From Phoronis australis (Eukaryota > Phoronida > Phoronidae), in assembly GCA_002633005.1 (NCBI GenBank), contig NMRA01001153.1:1-38333 (forward strand): a DNA stretch of 38,333 nucleotides. The letters run 5' to 3'. A program made the position numbers and the translations under genes. The notes beneath the pieces were generated by a model. The model saw only the letters and a program-made list of their open reading frames with translations, was not told the DNA's origin and made no database searches. Shown here in pieces: positions 30,401 through 38,333 of the stretch. How positions within the stretch are numbered: the first letter of the stretch is position 1; the number at the start of each line of letters is the position of its first letter.

Positions 30401-32961
30401 AATCGATTCGACTGCATAGACACGGACAGTACGGGAACCATCAACTGGTGGGAATTCTTGAACTACGAGAGCGTAGCGTGTCTGCAGCGACGGAAGAGGA
30501 AGGTCTGTTGGGAGCGCAACACTTCACACATAAGTTATAGCAGACTTATTTCTTCAATTCTAATGCAAGTTAACGCGCTCCCAGAGTTATCCTGTCGTCT
30601 CTCACAAAGTACAAAAACTTCGAAATTCTATTTTATTTTGCTTTTTAATCTTGGTCGTAGGCCTATAACAGTCGTAACGTTTTGACGGTGGTACAATTGA
30701 TCAGAAAATTCTGTTTCCCATCAAAATGTGTTAACTAGGTCTTAACTAGAGATAAGAGCGTACATATACCTGTAGTTTCTTTTCACCAAAGACAATATGA
30801 ACGTCGGTAAACTGAATAGCTTTAACTCCTGTATTTCCAGAATTCAATTGTCGCAATGCTATCGCCTAAGGAAATTCAGCGCGCGCGGGAGGGTTTCCAC
30901 GTTTTCGACGTGGATCGTAACGGTAACGTGACAGAACGCGAGGCCAGAGAAGCGTACGCTAGCTGGTACCGAAAGCACGTAGCAGATCGACGCAACGGGT
31001 ACGTATCGTACGCAAGCATGTAGCTTTCGGCTACTACTATAGATGAATGAGAATGTCTTTGATGGACAGACAAGCGACGAAGACGGAAGACCATGACCAA
31101 GGCTATGTTTCATGACAAGTGACTTTAGACTTCAGACAGAAATTTGGACTTACGCTCCACGTAACTATTTATACAAGTGCCGAATGTCGAAATTTAAAAA
31201 TCCGTGAAGATATAAATTTTCTGATTTAGATGAATTTGCCATACACTCAGGTTTGGGTAACGTGTAAGCATGCTTCTTTGAGTAATATTCAGCAAAGCAA
31301 GAAAGATGCATTTATATCAAACGATAGTCAAATTTCATTTGATCTTAGAAAAACTGTTGCATTTTTTAAAAATCTTTTTCCGTTTTGTTTTTGTTTCTTG
31401 AAATTTTGACTTGTAAACAAAAATAACAAGTCCTGGTTTTCACCATGTGAATCCTATCTGAGATATAGAGTATGACGTTCCGAAATTAGCTACTGTAAGC
31501 TTGGACTTTTCTAGGGTCTTAAATCTGCATTTTCGAATACAAAAATAAATCTAAAGACTTAACTCGCAGTTTCGCCTGGTACCCTTTTACGTTTAACACG
31601 TGCATGTACGGCACATACAGTACATCTACATGTCGGGAGAATTAACTGAATCACCCCACCTTTCGAACATAGCCAAAAAATTACGATTATAGAAATAACT
31701 CGCCTGCAGTTTTTAGAGTTTAAAAATGGGAATATATTTAGCCGTCGCTTAATTGTGACCTTCCAGATCCGTCACCATGACGGAAACTGCAGCCAGCAAG
31801 TCGCCACGAGTCACACACTCATTGCTTCCTTGAGTACTGATACAAAACTTGAGCATGATTTGACAAAAGCAGTGTGGAGGGTATACACTGTAAGCATGCA
31901 GGTGATAACTTTTGTTTTTCAGGCCCACCTCATCGGCGGCAATTGATTCACACGTGGACAGCAGCGTTAAAGTTCTAATGACGGCCGACGATGACGACAC
32001 TGGGTAAGATTGTTAGTTTTGCGCTTAATCTGTTGGGAAGACAACTCCATGCACTGTTAGCCAATTTGTCCCGAGAACAATCATAGCACAAGGGCGGATT
32101 CGGGATTTTAAGTTAGGGGGGCAGGGCAGAGTAATAGCCAGGATTTTGCTCGTCAGACATTCGCATCCCCCAATTGCCAAATGGAATCTGAAATTTTAGG
32201 GGGGGGGAGGCATGGCCACCTTGGTCCCACTCTAAATCCGCCACTGTAGCATGCAGTCAGTTACCAAGCAGCTGATCAATTCAGTGCACACCGAGTTCAC
32301 TTATGCACCAGAGAATAGCGAGAAGCCGCCAATTGCCCCAATTACAAAACTGGTCAGATAATAGTGTCGTTGGAAGACATATGGCCTGAGTAACCAGCAG
32401 ATTACCAATGTCTTTATTTCCTACCACTCCAATAATCGCCGACAAAAACTAGCAAAGACAGGCAACGTCAATGCATGACCAGCTATGACGTCACAGGCAC
32501 CCGTCAACTCTATAGGGACCACTTCTAACCTATGAAACAAGTAGCCAATCTCATATACCTGTAGCTCTGTAAGTAGTCTAAACCACGGTTGCCTTGTGCC
32601 AGAAGGAGCTCCTTTATGGTCCATTTTAAACGTGGTCACTGATTGGAAAATTGCCTTTTTACGGGGAACCTACTCTTTAATTCCATAAATATATACGAGT
32701 GTAAACTTTTGAGCATGATACGACTTTTTACTCATTTTCCAATGAATTTAGTTAGAGAACGATACAACCTAATCAAGGCATTTAGAAATTTGACAAATAT
32801 TTTTCAGGGTTGTGTCGTGGGATGAATACCTTCGTGACAAAGCTGTGAATTACATATCCGCAAGACCCAACAGCGTGAAGATATTTGAGGCAAACCATAT
32901 TGGATACGGACTAGTGAAGTCTACCTCGTACAAAAACCTAGGGACTACCACCAGCAACTAG
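27113..32961 (+). CDS. PHF24: PHF24 (KIAA1045/GINIP) orthologue: myristoylated PHD-finger, four-EF-hand protein
   Basis: Seven exons (27113-27436, 28023-28208, 29435-29513, 30300-30502, 30841-30998, 31923-32003, 32808-32961) join in frame to give 394 residues; vertebrate PHF24 has about 400. Layout: N-myristoylation signal MGSGASK (residues 1-7), a low-complexity linker, a C4HC3 PHD-type finger (C115, C118, C129, C132, H137, C140, C167, C170), then EF-hand loops at 193-204, 237-248, 287-298 and 339-350. All four loops have acidic or oxygen ligands at 1, 3, 5, 7 and 9 and Glu at 12. Signature matches to the vertebrate protein, as I recall it, are PCRICTRVYH, GWTCHLC, ENIN.LTE.EM and ARPNS near the C terminus. 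In mammals the protein (GINIP) binds active G-alpha-i and tunes GABA-B signalling in sensory neurons. Here a membrane-attached calcium-responsive signalling role is inferred. Confidence 0.92.
28023..28208 (+). CDS. PHF24: PHF24 exon 2: complete PHD finger
   Basis: Acceptor TTTTCTTCTTCAG, donor CTTTGC|GTAAGT, both phase 0, so this 62-codon exon is a self-contained cassette. It holds all eight zinc ligands in CxxC, CxxC, HxxC, CxxC order, with an aromatic residue (W165) two before the last CxxC as in PHD fingers. Confidence 0.92.
28209..29434 (+). other. PHF24 intron 2, no gene inside
   Basis: Contains hairpin-forming words (GACTCTCCTGGAGAGT at 28253, TCTCCAGC...GGCTGGAGA at about 28290-28312) but no gene-like frame or element end. 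Confidence 0.5.
29435..29513 (+). CDS. PHF24: PHF24 exon 3: first half of EF-hand 1
   Basis: Acceptor CTCTCTGCGCAG, donor CACG|GTAAAC. It encodes ENINTVLTEDEM...DFDELDVNH; the intron falls inside the first calcium loop, splitting the codon of the ligand Asp197 (loop position 5). Confidence 0.88.
30300..30502 (+). CDS. PHF24: PHF24 exon 4: rest of EF-hand 1 and all of EF-hand 2
   Basis: Acceptor AAAATTTTCAG; the donor GAGGAAG|GTCTGT is weaker than the others but gives phase 0 and the conserved join ...RRKRK|NSIVAML. It carries loop 2, DTDSTGTINWWE. Confidence 0.88.
30841..30998 (+). CDS. PHF24: PHF24 exon 5: EF-hand 3
   Basis: Acceptor CTGTATTTCCAG, donor AACGG|GTACGT, leaving phase 2. It carries the most canonical loop, DVDRNGNVTERE, within FHVFDVDRNGNVTEREAREA. 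Confidence 0.9.
31923..32003 (+). CDS. PHF24: PHF24 exon 6: linker and first half of EF-hand 4
   Basis: Acceptor TTTTGTTTTTCAG, donor CACTGG|GTAAGA, 81 nt, entry and exit both phase 2. The intron again cuts inside a calcium loop, at Gly344 (loop position 6). Confidence 0.88.
32089..32246. mobile_element. 158-bp MITE of the CAGTGGCGGAT family in PHF24 intron 6
   Basis: The left end CAAGGGCGGATTCGGGAT and the complement of the right end, CAGTGGCGGATTTAGAG, are inverted repeats. TAGCA lies outside both ends (32084-32088 and 32247-32251). It is a short internal-deletion relative of 3936-4887. Confidence 0.65.
32808..32961 (+). CDS. PHF24: PHF24 exon 7: end of EF-hand 4 and C terminus
   Basis: The acceptor is AATATTTTTCAG. 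It encodes VVSWDEYLRDKAVNYISARP and a tail ending TTTSN, with TAG at 32959-32961. The WDEYL...ARPNS stretch is the best C-terminal match to vertebrate PHF24. Confidence 0.9.
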
Positions 32962-33080
32962 CTGTTTTCGACCACCAACAGTGACGCGGCAGTGCTTCGC
33001 TAACAAGCCACGTGGCCACCAGATGGCAGTACTTCATTCAGTGTTGTGGTTCAACAAAGAGGAATTTTTGGGGGCATTCA

Positions 33081-33086
33081 AATAAA
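33081..33086 (+). terminator. PHF24: poly(A) signal AATAAA of PHF24
   Basis: AATAAA 120 bp after the stop codon, consistent with a short 3' UTR. Confidence 0.7.
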
Positions 33087-34560
33087 ATGTGGTGAAATCT
33101 ATTGAAAATTAGATAACTGTATCAAACGTGTCCCAGTTCCAAACAGTGCTCGACTGAATGAAGGAAGTGGTAATTATTAAGCAGAGTGAAGATGCCAAGA
33201 AAGCTTACCTGGAAGTAATTTTTTGTTATTTATTTGATAATTTATGAAGTGAGACTAGCCAGTGTTGTTCATATTCAGAGAACCAAGACTGCTCAATAAT
33301 AATCATGACACACTATTATTTATTGTTTATTTTTAAAGTATTTTCACACATACGATAAATAAGCAGACCCCCTACTTTTTGCAAACTCTATAAGAAAATA
33401 CCACCTTCATATTTATGAAAATAACACATGTATTTACAAAAACAGAATTACATATTTACAGCCAGCTAATTTAAAAAATACGACCTTTGTTTTTAAATAC
33501 TAGAAACAGATTCCATATATACCTCTAGTTCTTCAGGTCAATATCCAACTCAACCCTGAAGAAACACTCAAGCCAAGCATTTGTCGGTGCAATTTAAAGT
33601 ATCTTTGTTACAGAAATAACAAAATTAGTTCACCCTTTGTTAACAGAAAAAGCAATTTTTATGTCTAAACAACAAAATGAACTTCACTGTGACACAAACT
33701 TGGTGGTTACGGTAACACTTCTTCAGTTTGGTACAGTCTGTAAACTTTGGGACACTTAAATTTAAAGCAAACTTGAATTTTCAGTGAAAACTGACTGAGG
33801 TACAAGCAATTTTGGCATTGGCATTTGTCAACTATCAGACACAGAGCATTTTGTATCAACTGTCTGAAAGTAGACTTGACAGTCAATAAAATCAACAAAA
33901 TTTGCCACTGAAGCAACAGGAGTCCCCATGTAACAATTAGGTGAATGATCATTACTGGTTAATCGTAGTTCTTCTATTTGGGATGGCCAGTACCGCCCAT
34001 TTCTAAACTTTGGTACGTGCTCCGAACTTGAGTAAAATTAAATTTCCGCTGTCCCAAACTGGAGAATATTTACTGTAATCTCACGTGTGTTGAAAGAGCT
34101 GCCAACTGTTGAACAAAGATGAATCATTCTAAGGTCAACTTTTGCCACAAAAGCATGCCAGGGCTCATTCTGCAACAACCCCCATGGGGCTCCCAGTTTA
34201 AAGCATGGTCGAGTAGCACACATGCTTTAACAGCACATGTAAATTTTGCACGCAGATAAAATTGAAAGGCATATCCAGTTTACATACTTGAAAAATCAGC
34301 AGCACTTCGTCTCAATTTTGTGGGATTTCATTTTTACCAATTGTGGAATGTGACTTCCTTCTCAAAATACATCCCTCCAAATTGCCATAAAGAGAGCCAG
34401 GGTTAAACATTGATGACTATCAGAGAGTTCAGGACAACTAATAACTAAGAGCTGACATCTCCGTGATCCCACTCAAATGAAATTTGACATCGGCCAACAG
34501 CAACCTCTCAGCATTTGACCTTTAAGGTCATCTCCAAAGCGACAGCAACAAGCACTGCCA
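33087..34560. other. convergent intergenic region / TMEM218 3' UTR
   Basis: AT-rich, with no open frame of note. TTTATT (AATAAA on the minus strand) occurs at about 33319-33330, so the TMEM218 transcript could run up to 1.2 kb past its stop and end about 240 bp from the PHF24 poly(A) signal. A nearer signal was not seen. Confidence 0.4.
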
Positions 34561-34698
34561 TCACCTCAGCTTCTTCAAAGGTTTAGCGTAGATTGGCATC
34601 ATGATATGATCCACGACAAACAGCCCAATGGCGACCAATAGGACAAGTGCTAGCAATGTGATGCAGGTTGTCCGGCCAATCACAGTCTCATCATAAAT
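34561..34698 (-). CDS. TMEM218: TMEM218 exon 3 and stop
   Basis: Acceptor CCAAACTGTTTCAG. It encodes IYDETVIGR, the third membrane segment and the diagnostic PIYAKPLKKLR end, with TGA at 34561-34563. Confidence 0.92.
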   Translation of the reverse strand: MYDETVIGRTTCITLLALVLLVAIGLFVVDHIMMPIYAKPLKKLR

Positions 34699-36189
34699 CT
34701 GAAACAGTTTGGTTACAAGAAGGTGACACTGATGCAGAGCTGGGGTCAAATAAGAAAATTGAGACATATTTCCTATTTCATGACATGTGCGCACCCAGCC
34801 TTTAAAATGGGGGGGGGCTTGAATTTCTGACAAAGTGGACCTAATGCTAACAAAAAAGCAAGAGGACTAAAAAAAAACGGGGTACCACCTTCAGAACTGT
34901 GAACTGTGCGTCTGCGCCTTTTTAGTGGACTTTTGTCTCATTTTCTCTCTGAGACAGACTTTTTTACTCACTTAGCCAAATGGGGGGGGTTCGTTTGAAC
35001 TCCCGAGCCCCCCCCCCCTGGGTGCACGCATGCATGAAAGAGACTTAAGACAGTATTTAGAATTGTGTAGCCTGCCTGAGCAACACAATGGGGTGATTAG
35101 TCTTCTGCATACCACTGCACAAGAAAGCACTGATCTGAGTGATCGTAATACCCCCTCCACCAAAGAATTCAGTGCAAGTTGAATAGGGGACAGCGTCATA
35201 CCATAGGGTATAGTGTCATACCATAGGGTACAGTGTCATACCATAGGGTACAGTGTCATACCATAGGGTACAGTGTCATACCATCATGAATGAATGCTGA
35301 ACTTTGGGAACAGAATCCACAGCTGCCGTTGCATAAATGAAGACTTCTGATGCAAGTGCAAGGCGAAGTTCTTGGGTCTACAGTACCAAGCCCTGGCCAA
35401 TTCCACATGGTACACACATGGCAAACTGGTAACCCCGACGGTTTATACATAGCAAACTGGTAAACCCCAATGGCATACACATGGAAAACTGGTAAACCCC
35501 CAATGATTTACACATGCCAAAAGTGGTAAGCCCCGGTGGCATACACATGGTAAACCCCAATTGTTTACACATGGCAAACTGGTAAACCCCAGTCCAAAGA
35601 CATTTACCTTATGGTCCACTACTTTGGGTTCATTAATAGACTCCCTTGGAATGACCCACATCACCACGGTTATGACCCCGGCCAGTATAATGAAGGCTGG
35701 GCCTATCGACCTGAAAGATGAAAATCTATGGTAAGTTACCATAACAACAGCTCCACAATGCTCTGTATAATATATCTCCAGGTAAAGGTCAAACGGAGAA
35801 AAAAATTTTGAATCAGGACACTGAAAACTACCAGAAATTCAACCCTCCTATAGGACAGCATTAGATTACATACTATTTGCTAAGTTACCCACTCAGGGTT
35901 ACTGTAACTGGCAAGTCGATAAGTACAGGAACTATAGAAACCAAGTGCAGAAAGGACTTATTAAAAAATGGACTTGCAGAATGGAATGTTATCAACAGGC
36001 CCTGTCTATTAGGCTTGTTGTGACATGATTCCACGGTATGATGTATGATTTTAGAGGGTTAGAAGGAAAATCCACTTACTTTCCCTTTTCGCCTATTCGT
36101 GTCACAAGGATACAAGCGGTGACACAGATGACCCATACAAAGGCAAGGATGAAGTGTCCGACACCCACATTCAGAATGGTGAACGCCAT
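34561..36189 (-). CDS. TMEM218: TMEM218, ciliary transition-zone membrane protein
   Basis: Three exons (36189-36080, 35710-35608, 34698-34561) join in frame (phases 2 and 0) to give 116 residues; human TMEM218 has 115. Three hydrophobic segments lie at about 12-30 (GHFILAFVWVICVTACILV), 39-57 and 83-104. The near-invariant C-terminal PIYAKPL, the VGVGHFILA start and DETVIGR before the third segment match the vertebrate protein as I recall it. In vertebrates TMEM218 acts with TMEM67 at the ciliary transition zone and is mutated in Joubert and Meckel syndromes. The gene is convergent with PHF24. A 5' UTR intron is likely: acceptor CTTTTACTTATTGTTAG lies 19 bp before the ATG. Confidence 0.93.
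34784..35032 (-). mobile_element. 249-bp MITE, 5-bp target duplication CATGA (copy 2)
   Basis: Ends CATGTGCGCACCCAG and CTGGGTGCACGCATG are inverted repeats flanked by CATGA at 34779-34783 and 35033-35037. It is in the opposite orientation to the copy at 2126-2381 and shares the internal words TTTTAGTGGACTTTTGTCTC, GGGGTACC and the C/G tracts. It lies in TMEM218 intron 2. Confidence 0.8.
35197..35284. repeat. 20-bp minisatellite, about 4.5 units
   Basis: Nearly perfect tandem copies of CATACCATAGGGTACAGTGT in TMEM218 intron 2. Units differ at one or two positions, so the array is young. Confidence 0.95.
35408..35592. repeat. minisatellite of about 31 bp, about six diverged units
   Basis: Tandem copies built on ACACATGGCAAACTGGTAAA followed by CCCCAATGGTT, diverged by substitutions and small indels. 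It lies in TMEM218 intron 2 and is bordered by the donor of exon 2 at 35607. Open frames across it are repeat artefacts. Confidence 0.9.
35608..35710 (-). CDS. TMEM218: TMEM218 exon 2
   Basis: Acceptor CATCTTTCAG, donor CATAAG|GTAAAT. It encodes the second membrane segment (IGPAFIILAGVITVVMWVI) and the loop PRESINEPKVVDHK. Confidence 0.9.
36080..36189 (-). CDS. TMEM218: TMEM218 exon 1 (coding)
   Basis: ATG (CTCTAGATGGCG) to donor GGGAAA|GTAAGT, phase 2. It encodes the first membrane segment, beginning MAFTILNVGVGHFILAFVWV. Confidence 0.9.
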
Positions 36190-36208
36190 CTAGAGCTCGT
36201 ACCCAGAC

Positions 36209-36984
36209 CTAACAATAAGTAAAAGAATTACGTAATACAAAAGCTGCCAGACAATAAGACAAGTCTTAGCCAAACCAACAATCAGGATTTCAACAGGTAT
36301 TCAACTAACTGGTGAACGACTGGGGTGTGTTTCATGAAAAATGACTTAAAAGGCAGACATTTGGTCTGATGCTCCCACTCCAAAGTTGTGAAATGAAGTC
36401 TTAGTCACGTAATTATGTACACACCACTGCCTGAAAACATCTAGTGCAAGTTTTCTCATTTGAAAAAAACACTTAGGGATTATTCTCAGGTATATTATTC
36501 TTTTCTAAAGTGAGTTTCAATAATTCTTTAGAAATAGAAATGTGGAGTGTGAGACCAAAAGTTGTGTCTTAAGTCTGAATTCACTTTTCATGAAGCAGAA
36601 AACACAGGGAGAACATTAACTGGTCCTGAACACTAACATGCAGGGGACATCTATTGTTGAGGCGTGGAACCACTATGCTGATCCTGTGTCAATCGTACAA
36701 ATGAAATTTGAACTGATATGCAACTGATATTCACTAAAATTAGTATCACCCGGCAACTGCAATTCTATATGAAGTGCCTTGTGGAGCCCTTACCGTTTAT
36801 TTTCGCTACTGAATATGCCGACAACATAAAACATGTTATTATTTCAAATGAACTTTTATCATGGAAATGAACAATTGATAAGAAAAATAAATTGTGCAGG
36901 GTGTCAGGTAGCCTTGTGAAAGAGCTCACAGTCATGTCAAGTTTAGGGTATACCTGAATGGTCTTGCATGACGCGAGTTCATCT
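36209..36984 (-). other. TMEM218 upstream region
   Basis: Probably contains a 5' UTR intron and non-coding first exon (a GTAAGG donor-like site lies near 36790), but the transcription start could not be located. No other feature was seen. Confidence 0.3.
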
Positions 36985-37215
36985 AGTCTGGCTTGGGTAC
37001 AACCCAAACCATTTTGTATGTACTCAAAATTGTGTTTGTGTATTCAGCTCTCAGGCAGTGAGTACGCCCCAAATCATTTTCGGTGTACTCATAAATTTGT
37101 ATCTGTGTATTAGCAGCTCTGAATCTGAGTGCACCCCTAATCATTTTGGGTGCACTCATAAAATTGTGTTGGTGGATTCACCTCTGGAGCTCTGGGTACA
37201 TCCCAAATCATTTTG
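36985..37215. repeat. tandem repeat of about 66 bp, about 3.3 units
   Basis: CCCAAATCATTTT recurs at about 37005, 37068, 37135 and 37203, followed each time by GGTGTACTCATAAATT-like and TGTGTATTCAGCTCT-like sequence. Units are moderately diverged. Confidence 0.8.
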
Positions 37216-38333
37216 ACTGCTATGTCGTCATCTCTGTCCGTCCGTCCGGACAGACACCGCCCGTATGTCCACTGCTCTATCTCCAAAACTGGTTGACGTA
37301 TGTTCATGAAATTTTGCATGTGGTCATTTCACGGATGGTATGGCATGAGCGAAGTTTCGGACGGATTTGACTACCGGTGTGCCCCTTAGTGGCAATTTTT
37401 ATGCGCCTACACATTTATATGTGGTCGCATATTGCCGTCAACTCTGTCTGGGCGTCCGCGGCTGTATCTCCTAAACCCCTCGCAGGATCTTATTGAAATT
37501 TGGCAGGTATGTTCCTATGAGGTTGACGACAGAGGGTGACAAGTTTCGGAGCGACCCAAATACCGCTTTACCCTCTAGTGGGAATTTTCCTTTTTTATGT
37601 TCGCCTCTGTATCTTCAAAGGTCCTCAACCAATTTTCAGGAAATTTGGTACATAAACATCTAATAATGGGTTGACGCTATCCTTCCGTTTTCGGATGGAT
37701 TTGAGACATTTTGCGCCATCTAGTGGCCATTTTTACTATTTTGGAGTCGTTTTTTTGGCATCCACCCCTGTAACAACCAAACCACTATAAGGATGATTGT
37801 GAAAGTTGGCATGTATGTTCGTACTATGATGAAGACAGTTGACGATGATTTTCCGACGACTTCGACTACTGTGGCACCTCCTAGTGGCAGTTTTGTTTTT
37901 TTTTTGCGCCCATGGCTGTATCTCCTAAACCGTTCGCAGGATTTTTACGAAATTTTGTAAGTATAATAAAATATGATGTTAACAACAGAAGATGAAGACT
38001 TTTGGATGGACCCGACTACCGGTGTGCCCCCTAGTGGCAATTATAATTTTTTACGCTTACCTTTGTATCTTCAAAAGTCCTGAACGGACTTTCATGAAAT
38101 TTGGTATGTAGGCACCTATTAGTGAGATGACGCTATCCTCTCGTTTTCAGATGGATTCAACATAGTTTGCGCCACCTAGTGGCCATTTTTATACTGTTTT
38201 CGAGTCTGTATTTTTGCGTCCACCCCTCTATCAACCAAACCGCTCAAAGGATGATTGTGAAAATTGGCGTGTATGTGCTTACTATTAAGAGGACAGCTGA
38301 CAATGATTTTCAGACGATTTGGACTACTGCGAC
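37216..38333. repeat. higher-order tandem array, about 150-bp units in a 454-bp repeat, running off the window
   Basis: CCTAGTGGCAATTTT-like words recur at about 37385, 37571, 37724, 37876, 38030 and 38176, defining units near 150 bp. Units three apart are most alike: GCTGTATCTCCTAAAC at 37461 and 37915 (454 bp apart), TGCGCCAYCTAGTGGCCATT at 37712 and 38168 (456 bp), and GTATCTTCAAARGTCCTSAAC at about 37610 and 38065. The array continues beyond the window end. No gene content. Confidence 0.85.

Noticed and set aside
30248-30685. 145-codon plus-strand frame read as one gene
   Set aside because: Only 30300-30502 is an exon; both flanks are intron read-through, shown by the acceptor, the donor and the in-phase EF-hand continuation in exon 5.
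35256-35742. Cys-rich minus-strand repeats in several overlapping frames
   Set aside because: They are translations of the 31-bp minisatellite; only 35608-35710 is a TMEM218 exon.
37216-38333. CRISPR-like regular repeats
   Set aside because: Units of about 150 bp are contiguous diverged tandem repeats with no unique spacers, in an animal genome.

Overview
This is a stretch of animal nuclear genome from a draft assembly. All the convincing genes have short exons, canonical GT-AG introns and eukaryotic poly(A) signals, and there are no operons or ribosome binding sites. The proteins (a PHD/EF-hand protein of the PHF24 type, TMEM218, a solitary protein kinase) point to a bilaterian. The AT-rich background, the frequent ACATGTA words and the density of MITE-like elements suggest a marine invertebrate such as a cephalochordate, hemichordate or lophotrochozoan. 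I cannot name the phylum. An ambiguous base beside a run of 17 G (around 5374-5394) marks draft-quality sequence, which matters for the apparent frameshifts.

Layout. 1-3600: mobile-element debris (a 496-bp MITE with TTA target duplication, a 256-bp MITE with 5-bp target duplication, a copy of a CAG...CTG-ended family, an (AAT)n microsatellite). 3627-13031, minus strand: a protein kinase gene with four phase-compatible exons and possibly more exons upstream. Its last intron is about 7 kb and is built almost wholly of repeats. Among them is a 4.67-kb element (5686-10353) with palindrome-rich ends that seems to carry its own spliced gene on the same strand. 14314-19003: a second interval of about 4.7 kb with inverted ends, holding a nested 1.13-kb element flanked by TA. 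19004-27112: about 8 kb with no gene I can defend, only weak exon candidates and dispersed repeats.

27113-32961, plus strand: a complete seven-exon gene for a 394-residue N-myristoylated PHD-finger plus four-EF-hand protein, the invertebrate counterpart of vertebrate PHF24 (KIAA1045/GINIP). 34561-36189, minus strand: a complete three-exon gene for TMEM218 (116 residues), convergent with PHF24. Its second intron carries a second copy of the 5-bp-duplication MITE and two minisatellites. 36985-38333: tandem repeats, first of about 66 bp, then a higher-order array in which three units of about 150 bp form a repeat of about 454 bp.

The three host genes have no obvious shared pathway. PHF24/GINIP is a G-alpha-i-linked signalling protein in mammals, TMEM218 belongs to the ciliary transition zone, and the kinase is unassigned. 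Points deserving most attention are the four intact calcium-binding loops in PHF24, the kinase with a substituted HRDLK motif and a one-base frameshift, and the spliced gene inside the palindrome-ended element.
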